Origin: Streptomyces tardus
Lineage (GTDB): Bacteria > Actinomycetota > Actinomycetes > Streptomycetales > Streptomycetaceae
Assembly (NCBI RefSeq): GCF_018101125.2
Contig: NZ_JAELVF020000001.1
Coordinates: forward strand, 3,282,079-3,346,078
Direction of reading: 5' to 3'
DNA length: 64,000 nt
Shown here: positions 7,262 through 15,716 of the stretch, in pieces
Layout of the letters: each line of letters opens with the position of its first letter
Position numbering within the stretch: the first letter of the stretch is position 1
Made by a program: the position numbers and the translations under genes
The notes under the pieces: model-generated
The model's database searches: none
Told to the model about the DNA's origin: nothing
Seen by the model: only the letters and a program-made list of their open reading frames with translations

Positions 7262-9576
7262 CGATCGGCGACATGACGTCCCAGACGGCCGGCGCGGGCG
7301 ACAGCGCGCTGCCGCCTCCCGCCACCGCCGCGCCCCGCGGCCTCGGCCGGTCCCTGCTGCCCACCGACGGCCTGGCCAAGGCCCAGGGCACCTTCCCCTA
7401 CGCCGCCGACCTGTGGGCCGAGGGACTGCTGTGGGCGGCGGTGCTCCGCGCCCCGCACCCGCATGCGCGCATCACCGCGATCGACACCTCGCAGGCCGCG
7501 GCGATGCCGGGCGTGCACGCGATCGTCACCCACGAGGACGTCCCCGGCAGCGCCACCCACGGGCGCAAGATCGCCGACCGGCCCGCCTTCGCCCGCGATC
7601 TGGTCCGGCACTACGGCGAGGCCGTCGCCGCCGTCGCAGCCGACCACCCGGACACCGCCCGGATGGCGATGGCCGCGATCGTGGTGGAGTACGAGGTCCT
7701 GGAGCCGGTCACCGATCCGGAGCAGGCGTTCGAGGCCGAACCGATCCACCCCGACGGCAATCTGCTGCGCCACATCCCGCTGCGTTTCGGCGACCCCGAG
7801 GCCGCCGGCGAGGTCGTCGTCGAAGGGCTCTACCGCATCGGCCGCCAGGACCCCTCGCCGGTCGGGGCCGAGGCCGGACTCGCCGTGCCCCGGCAGGACG
7901 GCGGCGTGGAGATCCACACCTCCTGCACCGATCCGCACAGCGACCGCGACCAGGCCGCCGCCTGCCTCGGACTCCCGGCCGAGCAGGTCAAGTTCGTGGT
8001 GACCGCGGTCCCCGGAGCGACCGGAGACCGCGAGGACCTGAGCTTCCAGCTCCCGCTCGCGCTGCTGGCGATCCGCACCGCGAGACCGGTCAAGCTCGCC
8101 GCCGCGCGCGACGAGTCCTTCCTCGGCCACTCGCACCGCCACCCGACCATGCTCCGCTACCGCCACCACGCCGACGGCGAGGGCCGGTTGGTCAAGGTGG
8201 AGGCGCAGATCCTCCAGGACGGCGGCGCCTACGCCGACGCCTCGGCGGACGCGCTCGCCGCGGCGGTCTCCTTCGCCGTCGGCCCGTACGTGGTGCCGCA
8301 CGCGGTGGTCGACGGCTGGGCGGTGCGCACCAACAACCCGCCGTCCGGCCATGTCCGCGGCGAGGGCGCCATGCAGGTGTGCGCCGCGTACGAGGGCCAG
8401 ATGGACAAACTGGCAGCGCGTCTGGGTCTGGACCCGGTCGAGCTGCGCCGCCGGAACGTCATGTCCACCGGCGATCTGCTGCCCACCGGCCAGAGCGTCA
8501 CCTGCCCGGCGCCGGTCGCCCAACTCCTGGACGCCGTACGGGACTACCCGCTGCCGCCGCTGCCCAACGAGTCCCCTGCCGACCAGTGGCTGCTGCCCGG
8601 CGGCCCGGCCGGTGCCGGTGACCCCGGCGCGGTGCGGCGGGGAGTCGGCCACGCGGTCGGCATGGTGCACATGCTCGGGGCGGAGGGCACCGACGAGGTG
8701 TCCACCGCGACCGTGAAGGTCGAGGGCCCGGTCGCGACCGTGCTCTGTGCGGCGGTGGAAACCGGCCAGGGCTTCACCACCCTGGCCCGGCAGATCGTGC
8801 AGGACGTGCTCGGCGTCGACGAGGTGCGGGTGGCCAGCGTCGACACCGACCAGCCGCCCGCCGGTCCGGGCGCGCGCGGCCGTCACACCTGGGTGTCCGG
8901 CGGTGCGGTCGAGCGCGCCGCGAAGATGGTCCGCACCCAGCTGCTCCAGCCGCTCGCCGCCAAGTTCGGGATGTCCACCGAGCTGCTCAGCATCTCCGAG
9001 GGAAAGATCACCTCCTACGACGGGGTGCTCTCCACCCCGGTCGCCGAGGTGCTGGAGGGCAAGGAGCTCTGGGCGACCGCCCAGTGCCGCCCGCACCCCA
9101 CCGAGCCGCTGGACGACAGCGGGCAGGGCGACGCCTTCGTCAGCCTCGCCTTCGCCGCGGTGCGCGCGGTGGTCGACGTGGACGTGGAGCTCGGCACCGT
9201 ACGGGTGGTGGAGCTCGCCGTGGCACAGGACGTCGGGCGGCTGCTGAACCCGGCGATCGTCCGCTCCCGCATCGAGGCCGGGATGACCCAGGGCCTGGGG
9301 GCCGCGCTCACCGAGCATCTGCGGGTCGCCAAGGGCGTGGTGCGACACCCCGATCTGACCAGCTACGCGATGCCGACCTCGCTCGACGTACCGGACATCA
9401 AGATCGTCAAGCTGCTGGAGGAGCGCGATGTGGTCGCGCCCTTCGGAGCCAAATCGGTCAGTGCCGTGCCGGTGGTCGTCACCCCGGCCGCCATCGCCTC
9501 GGCGGTGCGCGCGGCCACCGGCCGGCCGGTCAACCGGCTGCCCATCCGCCCCGCGGCGGCAGTGGTGACCGGTTAG
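7258..9576 (+). CDS. molybdopterin-binding subunit, xanthine dehydrogenase family
   Basis: A 772-aa large subunit of a Mo hydroxylase. The N-terminal a/b-hammerhead domain (LAKAQGTFPYAADL near 40) is followed by the Mo-cofactor-binding region. The family fold is clear (DPVELRRRN, SGGAVERAA, QDVGRLLNPAIV, ATGRPVNRLPI). The usual catalytic signature is degenerate: where XDH-type enzymes have G-x-K-G-x-G-E-P, this protein has G730-AKSVSA, with no Glu, and the glycine-rich GGGFGGK motif reads VPGATGDRED. Substrate is unknown and activity uncertain. The GTG start overlaps the 2Fe-2S stop; ATG 7273 is an alternative. Confidence 0.88.
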   Translation: MTIGDMTSQTAGAGDSALPPPATAAPRGLGRSLLPTDGLAKAQGTFPYAADLWAEGLLWAAVLRAPHPHARITAIDTSQAAAMPGVHAIVTHEDVPGSATHGRKIADRPAFARDLVRHYGEAVAAVAADHPDTARMAMAAIVVEYEVLEPVTDPEQAFEAEPIHPDGNLLRHIPLRFGDPEAAGEVVVEGLYRIGRQDPSPVGAEAGLAVPRQDGGVEIHTSCTDPHSDRDQAAACLGLPAEQVKFVVTAVPGATGDREDLSFQLPLALLAIRTARPVKLAAARDESFLGHSHRHPTMLRYRHHADGEGRLVKVEAQILQDGGAYADASADALAAAVSFAVGPYVVPHAVVDGWAVRTNNPPSGHVRGEGAMQVCAAYEGQMDKLAARLGLDPVELRRRNVMSTGDLLPTGQSVTCPAPVAQLLDAVRDYPLPPLPNESPADQWLLPGGPAGAGDPGAVRRGVGHAVGMVHMLGAEGTDEVSTATVKVEGPVATVLCAAVETGQGFTTLARQIVQDVLGVDEVRVASVDTDQPPAGPGARGRHTWVSGGAVERAAKMVRTQLLQPLAAKFGMSTELLSISEGKITSYDGVLSTPVAEVLEGKELWATAQCRPHPTEPLDDSGQGDAFVSLAFAAVRAVVDVDVELGTVRVVELAVAQDVGRLLNPAIVRSRIEAGMTQGLGAALTEHLRVAKGVVRHPDLTSYAMPTSLDVPDIKIVKLLEERDVVAPFGAKSVSAVPVVVTPAAIASAVRAATGRPVNRLPIRPAAAVVTG

Positions 9577-9725
9577 CATCCCGGCCGCGCCGTGTCCGGC
9601 GCCCGTGCCGGGGGCGGCGCGAGTGTGCCCGGTGTCGCACAGCGCGGCGGCCGGATCCCGCCGTCGTCACCCCCGGGGCCCGGTAGGCTGACGCGGTTGC
9701 CGTCGACCGACCCCTCCCGGAGACC

Positions 9726-11507
9726 GTGAGTACCGCCACCTCCCACCACCTCTCCCCGGCCTTCCCGGGCCGCGCCCCGTGGGGCACGGCCAGCAAGCTG
9801 CGCGCCTGGCAGCAGGGGGCCATGGACGCGTACCTGGAGCAGCATCCGCGCGACTTCCTCGCGGTCGCCACTCCCGGTGCCGGCAAGACGACCTTCGCGC
9901 TGACGCTGGCCTCCTGGCTGCTGCACCACCGCGTCGTCCAGCAGGTCACCGTCGTCGCGCCCACCGAGCATCTGAAGAAGCAGTGGGCGGAGGCCGCCGC
10001 GCGCATAGGGATCAAGCTCGATCCGGAGTACAGCGCGGGCGCGCTCAACAAGGAGTACCACGGCGTCGCCGTGACGTACGCGGGTGTCGGGGTACGGCCG
10101 ATGCTGCACCGCAACCGCTGCGAGCAGCGCAAGACCCTGGTGATCCTGGACGAGATCCACCACGCCGGCGACTCCAAGTCGTGGGGCGAGGCGTGCTCCG
10201 AGGCGTTCGAACCGGCCACCAGGCGACTGGCGTTGACCGGTACGCCGTTCCGTTCGGACACCAACCCGATCCCGTTCGTCACCTACGTCGAGGGGTCGGA
10301 CGGCATCCGCCGCTCGTCGGCCGACTACACCTACGGCTACGGCGGCGCGCTCGCCGACGGTGTCGTGCGGCCGGTCATCTTCCTCTCCTACAGCGGCAAC
10401 ATGCGCTGGCGGACCAAGGCCGGCGACGAGATCGCCGCCCGGCTCGGCGAGCCGATGACCAAGGACGCCGTCTCGCAGGCCTGGCGCACCGCGCTCAACC
10501 CCAAGGGCGAGTGGATGCCGAGTGTGCTGAAGGCCGCCGACCGGCGGCTCGAAGAGGTGCGCAAGGCCATCCCGGACGCGGGCGGGCTGGTGATCGCCAG
10601 CGACCAGGAGTCGGCCCGGGCCTACGCCAAGCTGCTGCGCGACATCTCCGGTCGGGCGGTGACCGTCGTGCTCTCCGACGACACCGGCGCCTCCCAGCGC
10701 ATCGATGACTTCCGGCAGTCCGAGGACCGCTGGATGGTGGCGGTGCGGATGGTGTCCGAGGGCGTCGACGTACCGCGGCTGGCTGTCGGCGTGTACGCGA
10801 CCACGGTCTCGACCCCGCTCTTCTTCGCCCAGGCCGTGGGCCGTTTCGTACGGTCGCGCCGGCGCGGCGAGACTGCCTCGGTCTTCCTGCCGACGGTCCC
10901 GATGCTGCTCGGTTTCGCCCACGAGATGGAGGTCGAGCGCGACCACGTCCTGGACAAGCCGAAGAAGGCCGACGACGACCCGTACGCCGAGGAGGCCGAC
11001 CTGCTGAAGGAGGCCGAGCGCGCCGAGGACGAGAACACCGGCGAGCAGGAGGAACTCTCCTTCGAGGCCCTGGAGTCGGACGCCGTCTTCGACCGGGTGA
11101 TGTACGACGGCGCCGAGTTCGGGATGCAGGCGCGCCCGGGCAGCGAGGAGGAGCAGGACTACCTCGGCATCCCGGGGCTGCTGGAGCCGGACCAGGTGCA
11201 GATACTGCTGCACAAGCGTCAGGCGAAGCAGATCGCGCACAGCCGCAAGCGGCCGGATGCCGAGGCCGACCTGCCGGAGATCCCGGCCGAGCGCCGTCCG
11301 GTGGTCACCCACAAGGAACTCCTGGAGCTGCGGCGCAAGCTCAACACCATGGTGGGCGCGTACGTCCACCAGAGCGGCAAACCGCACGGTGTCGTCCACA
11401 ACGAGCTGCGCCGGCTGTGCGGCGGCCCCGCCTCCGCCGAGGCGACGGCGGGGCAGTTGCAGACCCGTATCGCCAAGGTGCAGGAGTGGGCGACCCGGAT
11501 GCGCTAG
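9726..11507 (+). CDS. DEAD/DEAH-box (SF2) helicase
   Basis: A 593-aa superfamily 2 helicase of the RadD/XPB-like type. Visible motifs are Walker A T49-PGAGKT, motif II L-DEIH (142-145), motif III ALTGTPFRSD, motif V VSEGVDVPRL and motif VI QAVGRFVRSRR. The long C-terminal extension contains an acidic, Lys/Glu-rich helical segment (about 400-450) that may be a coiled coil. It probably acts on DNA or RNA during repair, but the exact role is unknown. GTG 9726 starts the conserved N-terminus. The gene is followed by about 500 bp without a recognised gene. Confidence 0.88.
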   Translation: MSTATSHHLSPAFPGRAPWGTASKLRAWQQGAMDAYLEQHPRDFLAVATPGAGKTTFALTLASWLLHHRVVQQVTVVAPTEHLKKQWAEAAARIGIKLDPEYSAGALNKEYHGVAVTYAGVGVRPMLHRNRCEQRKTLVILDEIHHAGDSKSWGEACSEAFEPATRRLALTGTPFRSDTNPIPFVTYVEGSDGIRRSSADYTYGYGGALADGVVRPVIFLSYSGNMRWRTKAGDEIAARLGEPMTKDAVSQAWRTALNPKGEWMPSVLKAADRRLEEVRKAIPDAGGLVIASDQESARAYAKLLRDISGRAVTVVLSDDTGASQRIDDFRQSEDRWMVAVRMVSEGVDVPRLAVGVYATTVSTPLFFAQAVGRFVRSRRRGETASVFLPTVPMLLGFAHEMEVERDHVLDKPKKADDDPYAEEADLLKEAERAEDENTGEQEELSFEALESDAVFDRVMYDGAEFGMQARPGSEEEQDYLGIPGLLEPDQVQILLHKRQAKQIAHSRKRPDAEADLPEIPAERRPVVTHKELLELRRKLNTMVGAYVHQSGKPHGVVHNELRRLCGGPASAEATAGQLQTRIAKVQEWATRMR

Positions 11508-12010
11508 GCCCGCTCTTCGCCGGGGTTCGCGACCGCGGCGGGCTGCGTGGCCGGTCGTCGTCTCGTGTGGCGGGCGCCGTACGCCGCGGGCCGCCTCCGG
11601 TCTCGTCCGAGGTGCGGGCCAGGTGCGGGCCGAGGTGCGTCCGAGGCCGATCCGGGGCGCGGGTTTCACCGTCCGTGGTGGCCAGTTGGCGCCCGGCGCC
11701 ATGTTGCCGCGGACGCGCTCTGTCCTGTGAGTGCGCCGGATGTTCCGCTAGTCGGACACCCGTTGCCGTGGCGATACCGGGGAGCCGTGCGGAAGCTGAC
11801 CGGATTCTGGACGGAGTCTTCCGGTGAGCGGTGCGGGTCGCTAGGTTTCCGGTCACGCAGTACGCCCCGCGGGCAGCGTCGCCCCCGGAGCGCCGCCGGT
11901 GCGATCTGCCGGCCCGGACCGGTGGCTCCACTCGTGTCCGTTCACCGGACGGTCGGCACATCCGCGAGGAACCGGCCCGGTCCGCCCAGTCGCTTGAGAA
12001 GAGGGGCGTC
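11508..12010. other. gene-less stretch before the IclR gene
   Basis: About 503 bp in which no ORF resembles a known protein; frames on both strands are Arg/Pro/Ala-rich. The right end holds the Shine-Dalgarno AGAAGAGG for the IclR start at 12011, and the promoter of that gene presumably lies here. Confidence 0.45.
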
Positions 12011-12655
12011 GTGACCGCGGAGACATCTCAGACGCTCGACCGGGGACTGCGCGTCCTCAAGCTGCTCGCCGACACCGACCACGGACTGACGGTGACCGAG
12101 CTCTCGCACCGGCTCGGTGTCAACAGGACCGTCATCTACCGACTTCTCGCCACGCTTGAGCAGCACGCGCTGATCCGGCGCGACCTCGGCGGCCGGGCAC
12201 GCGTGGGCCTCGGGGTGCTGCGCCTGGGACGCCAGGTCCACCCGCTGGTCAGGGAGGCGGCGCTGCCCGCACTGCGTTCGCTGGCCGAGGAAGTGGGCGC
12301 GACCGCCCATCTCACCCTCGTGGACGGCCAGGAGGCGCTGGCGGTGGCTGTCGTCGAACCCAGCTGGACCGACTACCACGTCGCCTACCGCGCCGGCTTC
12401 CGCCACCCGCTGGACCGCGGCGCCGCAGGCAGGGCGATCACCGTGGGGCGCGGGGCGGACGACGAGGTCTCCGACGGTTTCGTGCTCACCCACGGCGAGT
12501 TGGAGGCGGGTGCCAGCGGCGCTGCGGCCCCGCTGCGGGACGTCGGCGGGATCGAGGGCAGTGTGGGCGTGATCATGCTCTCCGACTCCGTTCCCGAAAG
12601 CATCGGCCACCGGGTCGTCGCCGCCGCCAAGGAAGTCGCGGACGCCCTGCGTTGA
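12011..12655 (+). CDS. IclR-family transcriptional regulator
   Basis: A 214-aa regulator. The N-terminal winged helix-turn-helix (about 8-70: TLDRGLRVLKLL, GLTVTELSHRLGVNRTVIYR) is followed by an IclR-type effector domain (AHLTLVDGQEALAVAVVEP, GFRHPLDRGAAGRAI), somewhat shorter than the 240-260 aa usual for the family. GTG 12011 is preceded at the right distance by AGAAGAGG; the longer upstream frame is unsupported. No clear operon partner is adjacent, so the target is unknown. Confidence 0.88.
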   Translation: MTAETSQTLDRGLRVLKLLADTDHGLTVTELSHRLGVNRTVIYRLLATLEQHALIRRDLGGRARVGLGVLRLGRQVHPLVREAALPALRSLAEEVGATAHLTLVDGQEALAVAVVEPSWTDYHVAYRAGFRHPLDRGAAGRAITVGRGADDEVSDGFVLTHGELEAGASGAAAPLRDVGGIEGSVGVIMLSDSVPESIGHRVVAAAKEVADALR

Positions 12656-12783
12656 CCGCCCGCCACCGGTTCGCCCGCCAACCGGCCCGCGCGCCGCGCT
12701 CCGTCCGGGGACGCGCCCACGACGCGTACGGTCCCGCACAGCGCGCACGCCCCGCAGCCCCCTCACAGCGCGCACGACCGTAC

Positions 12784-12828
12784 GCGCCCGCGCTCCCCCG
12801 TGCGGTCGTGTCGCGGTGCGCCGCCCGG
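12784..12828 (+). repeat. 45-bp direct repeat, copy 1
   Basis: This 45-bp stretch, starting GCGCCCGCGCTCCCCCGTGC, is repeated exactly at 13691-13735. The two copies flank the S16 protease-like gene at 12881-13681 almost symmetrically (52 bp before its start, 9 bp after its stop). Confidence 0.9.
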
Positions 12829-12880
12829 TGCGGTACGGCCCCCGGCGGGTGACGGGCCCCGCGCGCGTTAGATTGCACGG

Positions 12881-13681
12881 GTGATGTCTCGCCTCTCCTC
12901 CCGCCGTGGCCCGCTGCTGGCGGCGTGTGCCGTGCCGATCGTCGCGCTGGTCGCGGTCGCCGCCCTCGCCCCGCTGCCGTACGTCGTCGCTCAACCCGGC
13001 GTCACCGCCGATGTGTTGGGCGAGTACGAGGGCAAGCGGGTGATCAGGGTGCAGGCGGACGAGGGCGAGGTGCGCAGCGCCGACGGCAGGCTGCTGATGA
13101 CCACCATCGCCGCCACCACCGCGGACACCGAGCTGCGGCTGACCGACGTCGTGAAGGGCTGGTTCGACGACGACCGGGCGGTGATGCCCAAGGACGCCGT
13201 CTACCCCAGGGGCGACTCGGTCGAGAAGATCCGCAAGCACAACACCGAGCAGATGAACGAGTCTCAGAGCGCCGCGGTGCAGGCCGCGCTCGGGCGCCTG
13301 CGGCTCTCGGAGGACGAGGTGGAGGTCGACCTCGCACTGGAGGACATCGGCGGCCCCAGCGCAGGGCTGCTCTTCGCGCTCGGCATCGTCGAGCTGCTGG
13401 ACGGCGACGGGCGGGGCGGCGATCTCACCGGCGGCCGTACGGTCGCGGGCACCGGCACCATCACCGCGAGCGGCCGGGTCGGCCCGGTCGGCGGCGTACC
13501 GCTGAAGACGCTGGCGGCCAAGCGCGACGGCGCCTCGGTGTTCCTGGTGCCCGCGGACGAGTGCGCGGCGGCCGAGGCGGCGGCGCCCGACGGGCTGCGA
13601 CTGGTGCCGGTGGAGACCCTGAGCGGCGCAATGGACTCGCTCAAGGCACTGGAGGACGGCGGCGACGTGCCGTCCTGCTGA
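12881..13681 (+). CDS. Lon-like (S16) protease domain protein, YlbL type
   Basis: A 266-aa exported or membrane-anchored protein. A signal/anchor helix (GPLLAACAVPIVALVAVAAL, residues 10-30) is followed by a short linker and an S16 Lon-type serine protease domain: the nucleophile motif GGPSAGLLFAL near residue 165 and the catalytic Lys in PLKTLAAKRDG near 210. The PDZ domain found between these parts in typical YlbL proteins (340-360 aa) is missing. Start choices are GTG 12881 or ATG 12884. A 45-bp direct repeat brackets the gene. Confidence 0.82.
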   Translation: MMSRLSSRRGPLLAACAVPIVALVAVAALAPLPYVVAQPGVTADVLGEYEGKRVIRVQADEGEVRSADGRLLMTTIAATTADTELRLTDVVKGWFDDDRAVMPKDAVYPRGDSVEKIRKHNTEQMNESQSAAVQAALGRLRLSEDEVEVDLALEDIGGPSAGLLFALGIVELLDGDGRGGDLTGGRTVAGTGTITASGRVGPVGGVPLKTLAAKRDGASVFLVPADECAAAEAAAPDGLRLVPVETLSGAMDSLKALEDGGDVPSC

Positions 13682-13690
13682 CCCGTCCCG

Positions 13691-13735
13691 GCGCCCGCGC
13701 TCCCCCGTGCGGTCGTGTCGCGGTGCGCCGCCCGG
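13691..13735 (+). repeat. 45-bp direct repeat, copy 2
   Basis: Exact second copy of 12784-12828. It lies between the S16 gene and the convergent osmoprotectant-binding-protein gene. It could be a duplication footprint, a recombination target or, given the other local copies in this window, an assembly effect. Confidence 0.9.
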
Positions 13736-13774
13736 CCCCCGCGCTGTCCAACGGGGCCAACGGGGCCAGCGGGG

Positions 13775-14665
13775 TCAGCCCTCCTTGATGAACCCCTTCT
13801 CCACCAGCCAGTCCTTCGCCACCTCGTGCGGGTCCTCGCCGTCCACGTCGACCCGCCCGTTGAGCTCCTGGGCGACGTCGTTGTTGAGCGCCTTGGTGAG
13901 CGGGGCCAGAACCTTCGCGATTGCCGGGTACTTCTTCAGCGTTCGGGTGTGGATGGTGGGCGCCGCGTCGTACTGCGGGAAGAAGCGCTTGTCGTCCTTG
14001 AGGACCTTGAGGTCCATCGCCCTGATGCGGCCGTCGGTGGTGGAGACCTGGCCGAAGGTGCAGGAGCGCGCGGAGTCGGTCTGGGTGTAGATCACGCCGT
14101 CGCTCATCTTCTTGATGCGGGAGGCCGGGATCTTCATGCCGTACGCCTCGGTCAGTCCCGGGAGCCCGTCCTCGCGGGAGGCGAACTCGGCGCCCACGCA
14201 GACCGTCACGGCCGAGGGGTCCGACTTGCTCAGCTTCGCCACGTCGGAGACGTTCTCCACCCCGAGCTTCTTCTTGTTGGCCGCGTTCACTGCGAGGGCG
14301 TAGGTGTTGTTGAGCGTGGAGCGCGGCAGCCAGGTGACGCCGTTCCCGCGGTCGCCGTCGCGTACGGCCTTCCACTGCTTCTGCGGGTCGGGGATCGGCT
14401 CGGTGTTGCCGAGGTAGGTGATCCAACCGGTGCCGGTGTACTCGTACATCGCGTCGGCGTCGCCGGACTTCACCGCTTCCCTGGCGCCGATCGACCCCTG
14501 GATGTTGGTGCGGTCGACGACCTGCGCGCCCGAGGCCTTGAAGACCAGACCGAGCATCGAGCCGAGGATGATCTGCTCGGTGAACTCCTTGGATGTGACG
14601 GTGAGTTGGGCGCCCTTGAGCGGCTCGCCCTTCCCGATGCTGCCGGGGCTGACCTCGTCGGTCAT
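13775..14665 (-). CDS. osmoprotectant (glycine betaine/choline) ABC transporter substrate-binding protein
   Basis: The intact frame of 296 aa has the OpuAC/ProX fold: VTSKEFTEQIILGSMLG, TNIQGSIGAREAV, YEYTGTGWITYLG, then the C-terminal ALTKALNNDVAQELN. Upstream in the same frame is a lipoprotein signal (LAALALLPALSGC, lipobox Cys encoded near 14690) but no start codon. The natural start is ATG 14835, which overlaps the upstream permease stop (TGATG) but is in another frame. A 25-bp inverted repeat (14707-14771) sits at the frame break. The gene closes a five-gene minus-strand operon. Confidence 0.85.
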   Translation of the reverse strand: MTDEVSPGSIGKGEPLKGAQLTVTSKEFTEQIILGSMLGLVFKASGAQVVDRTNIQGSIGAREAVKSGDADAMYEYTGTGWITYLGNTEPIPDPQKQWKAVRDGDRGNGVTWLPRSTLNNTYALAVNAANKKKLGVENVSDVAKLSKSDPSAVTVCVGAEFASREDGLPGLTEAYGMKIPASRIKKMSDGVIYTQTDSARSCTFGQVSTTDGRIRAMDLKVLKDDKRFFPQYDAAPTIHTRTLKKYPAIAKVLAPLTKALNNDVAQELNGRVDVDGEDPHEVAKDWLVEKGFIKEG

Positions 14666-14706
14666 GGGGCTGCCGCTGACCAGTCCGCAGCCGGAGAGAG
14701 CGGGCA

Positions 14707-14771
14707 GCAGCGCGAGTGCGGCCAGCGCCGCCGCCGGCGCCGGAGCGCGGCGCTGGCCGCACTCGCGCTGC
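14707..14771. repeat. 25-bp perfect inverted repeat in the lipoprotein signal region
   Basis: Arms 14707-14731 and 14747-14771 are exact reverse complements around a 15-nt loop. They lie between the coupled ATG (14835) of the binding protein and its lipobox, exactly where the frame changes. The pattern is a smaller version of the fold-back insertions at 5.7-6.4 kb and 22.5-22.9 kb. Confidence 0.85.
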
Positions 14772-14834
14772 CCGTCGTGCCTCCCGCGCAGACGTCCCTC
14801 GCGCCGCCCGTCCCTCGTGTCCTCGTGCCGCCCA

Positions 14835-15716
14835 TCACGACTTCCCCTCCACGGTCTCCAGCCCTCTGGGGCGCAGCAGCAGTTCGGCGAGTGAGCCCAG
14901 CCAGTCGATCAGCAGGGCGAGGGCCACGGTGAGCATCGATCCGAGCACCAGGATCGGCATGCGCTGGTTGGTGATCCCGTCGGCGATCAGGTCGCCGAGC
15001 CCGCCGCCCCCGCCGAACGTCGCCAGGGTCGCCGTACCGACGTTGAGCACCAGGGCGTTGCGGACGCCGGCGAGGATCAGCGGTACGGCCAGCGGGAGTT
15101 CGACTCTGGTCAGCACCGCGATCGGGGACATCCCCATGCCCCTGGCAGCCTCGGTGAGCTGGGGGTCGATGCCGCGCAGCCCGGCGATGGTGTTCGCCAG
15201 CACCGGCAGTACGGCGTAGATCACCATGCCGATGATCGCCGAACGCTGGCCGATGCCCAGCCAGATGACCAGCAGCATCAGCAGTCCCAGCGCGGGGATC
15301 GCCTGTCCGAGGTTGGCGACGGCCACCACCACCGGTGTGGCCGGGCGCAGCCGCCGGCGGGTCAGCGCGATGCCCAGGGGAATGGCGATGATCAGCACGA
15401 AGAAGGTGGAGATCGCCGTCATCTCGATGTGCTGACGGGTGCGCACCCACACGTTGCCGTCGGCCAAAGAGTTGCGGGCGACGTCGTCCAGTTGGGCGCC
15501 GCGGAACCAGAGCCAGAGCAGCAGCAGGGCGATCGCGACCAGGCCGGGGATCACCAGCAGCCGCGGCCACGTCAGCCGTGCCCGCACCGACTCCGGTGCG
15601 ACGAGGTCGCCCGGTGTGCGCTCGGGCTGCGCCGCCCCGTTCTTCGCCGCGCCCTGCTCCGTCTCCGCGCCCACCGCCGTGGAACCGGTGCTCGACGGCT
15701 GTCCGGGTGCGCTCAC
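14835..15716 (-). CDS. osmoprotectant ABC transporter permease
   Basis: A 293-aa membrane protein of the OpuAB/ProW type. A cytoplasmic N-terminus rich in Gln/Ala/Glu is followed by five or six membrane helices (LLVIPGLVAIALLLLWLWF, TFFVLIIAIPLGIAL, and others) and the EAA coupling loop (LTEAARGMGMSPIAVLTRVELPLA pattern). It partners the ATPase and the second permease. The GTG start at 15716 overlaps the ATPase stop (GTGA); its own stop overlaps the start of the binding-protein gene (TGATG). Confidence 0.9.
   Translation of the reverse strand: MSAPGQPSSTGSTAVGAETEQGAAKNGAAQPERTPGDLVAPESVRARLTWPRLLVIPGLVAIALLLLWLWFRGAQLDDVARNSLADGNVWVRTRQHIEMTAISTFFVLIIAIPLGIALTRRRLRPATPVVVAVANLGQAIPALGLLMLLVIWLGIGQRSAIIGMVIYAVLPVLANTIAGLRGIDPQLTEAARGMGMSPIAVLTRVELPLAVPLILAGVRNALVLNVGTATLATFGGGGGLGDLIADGITNQRMPILVLGSMLTVALALLIDWLGSLAELLLRPRGLETVEGKS

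Noticed and set aside
9573..11702. Long minus-strand frame opposite the helicase
   Set aside because: Shadow of the helicase; Arg/Gly/His-rich with no family resemblance.
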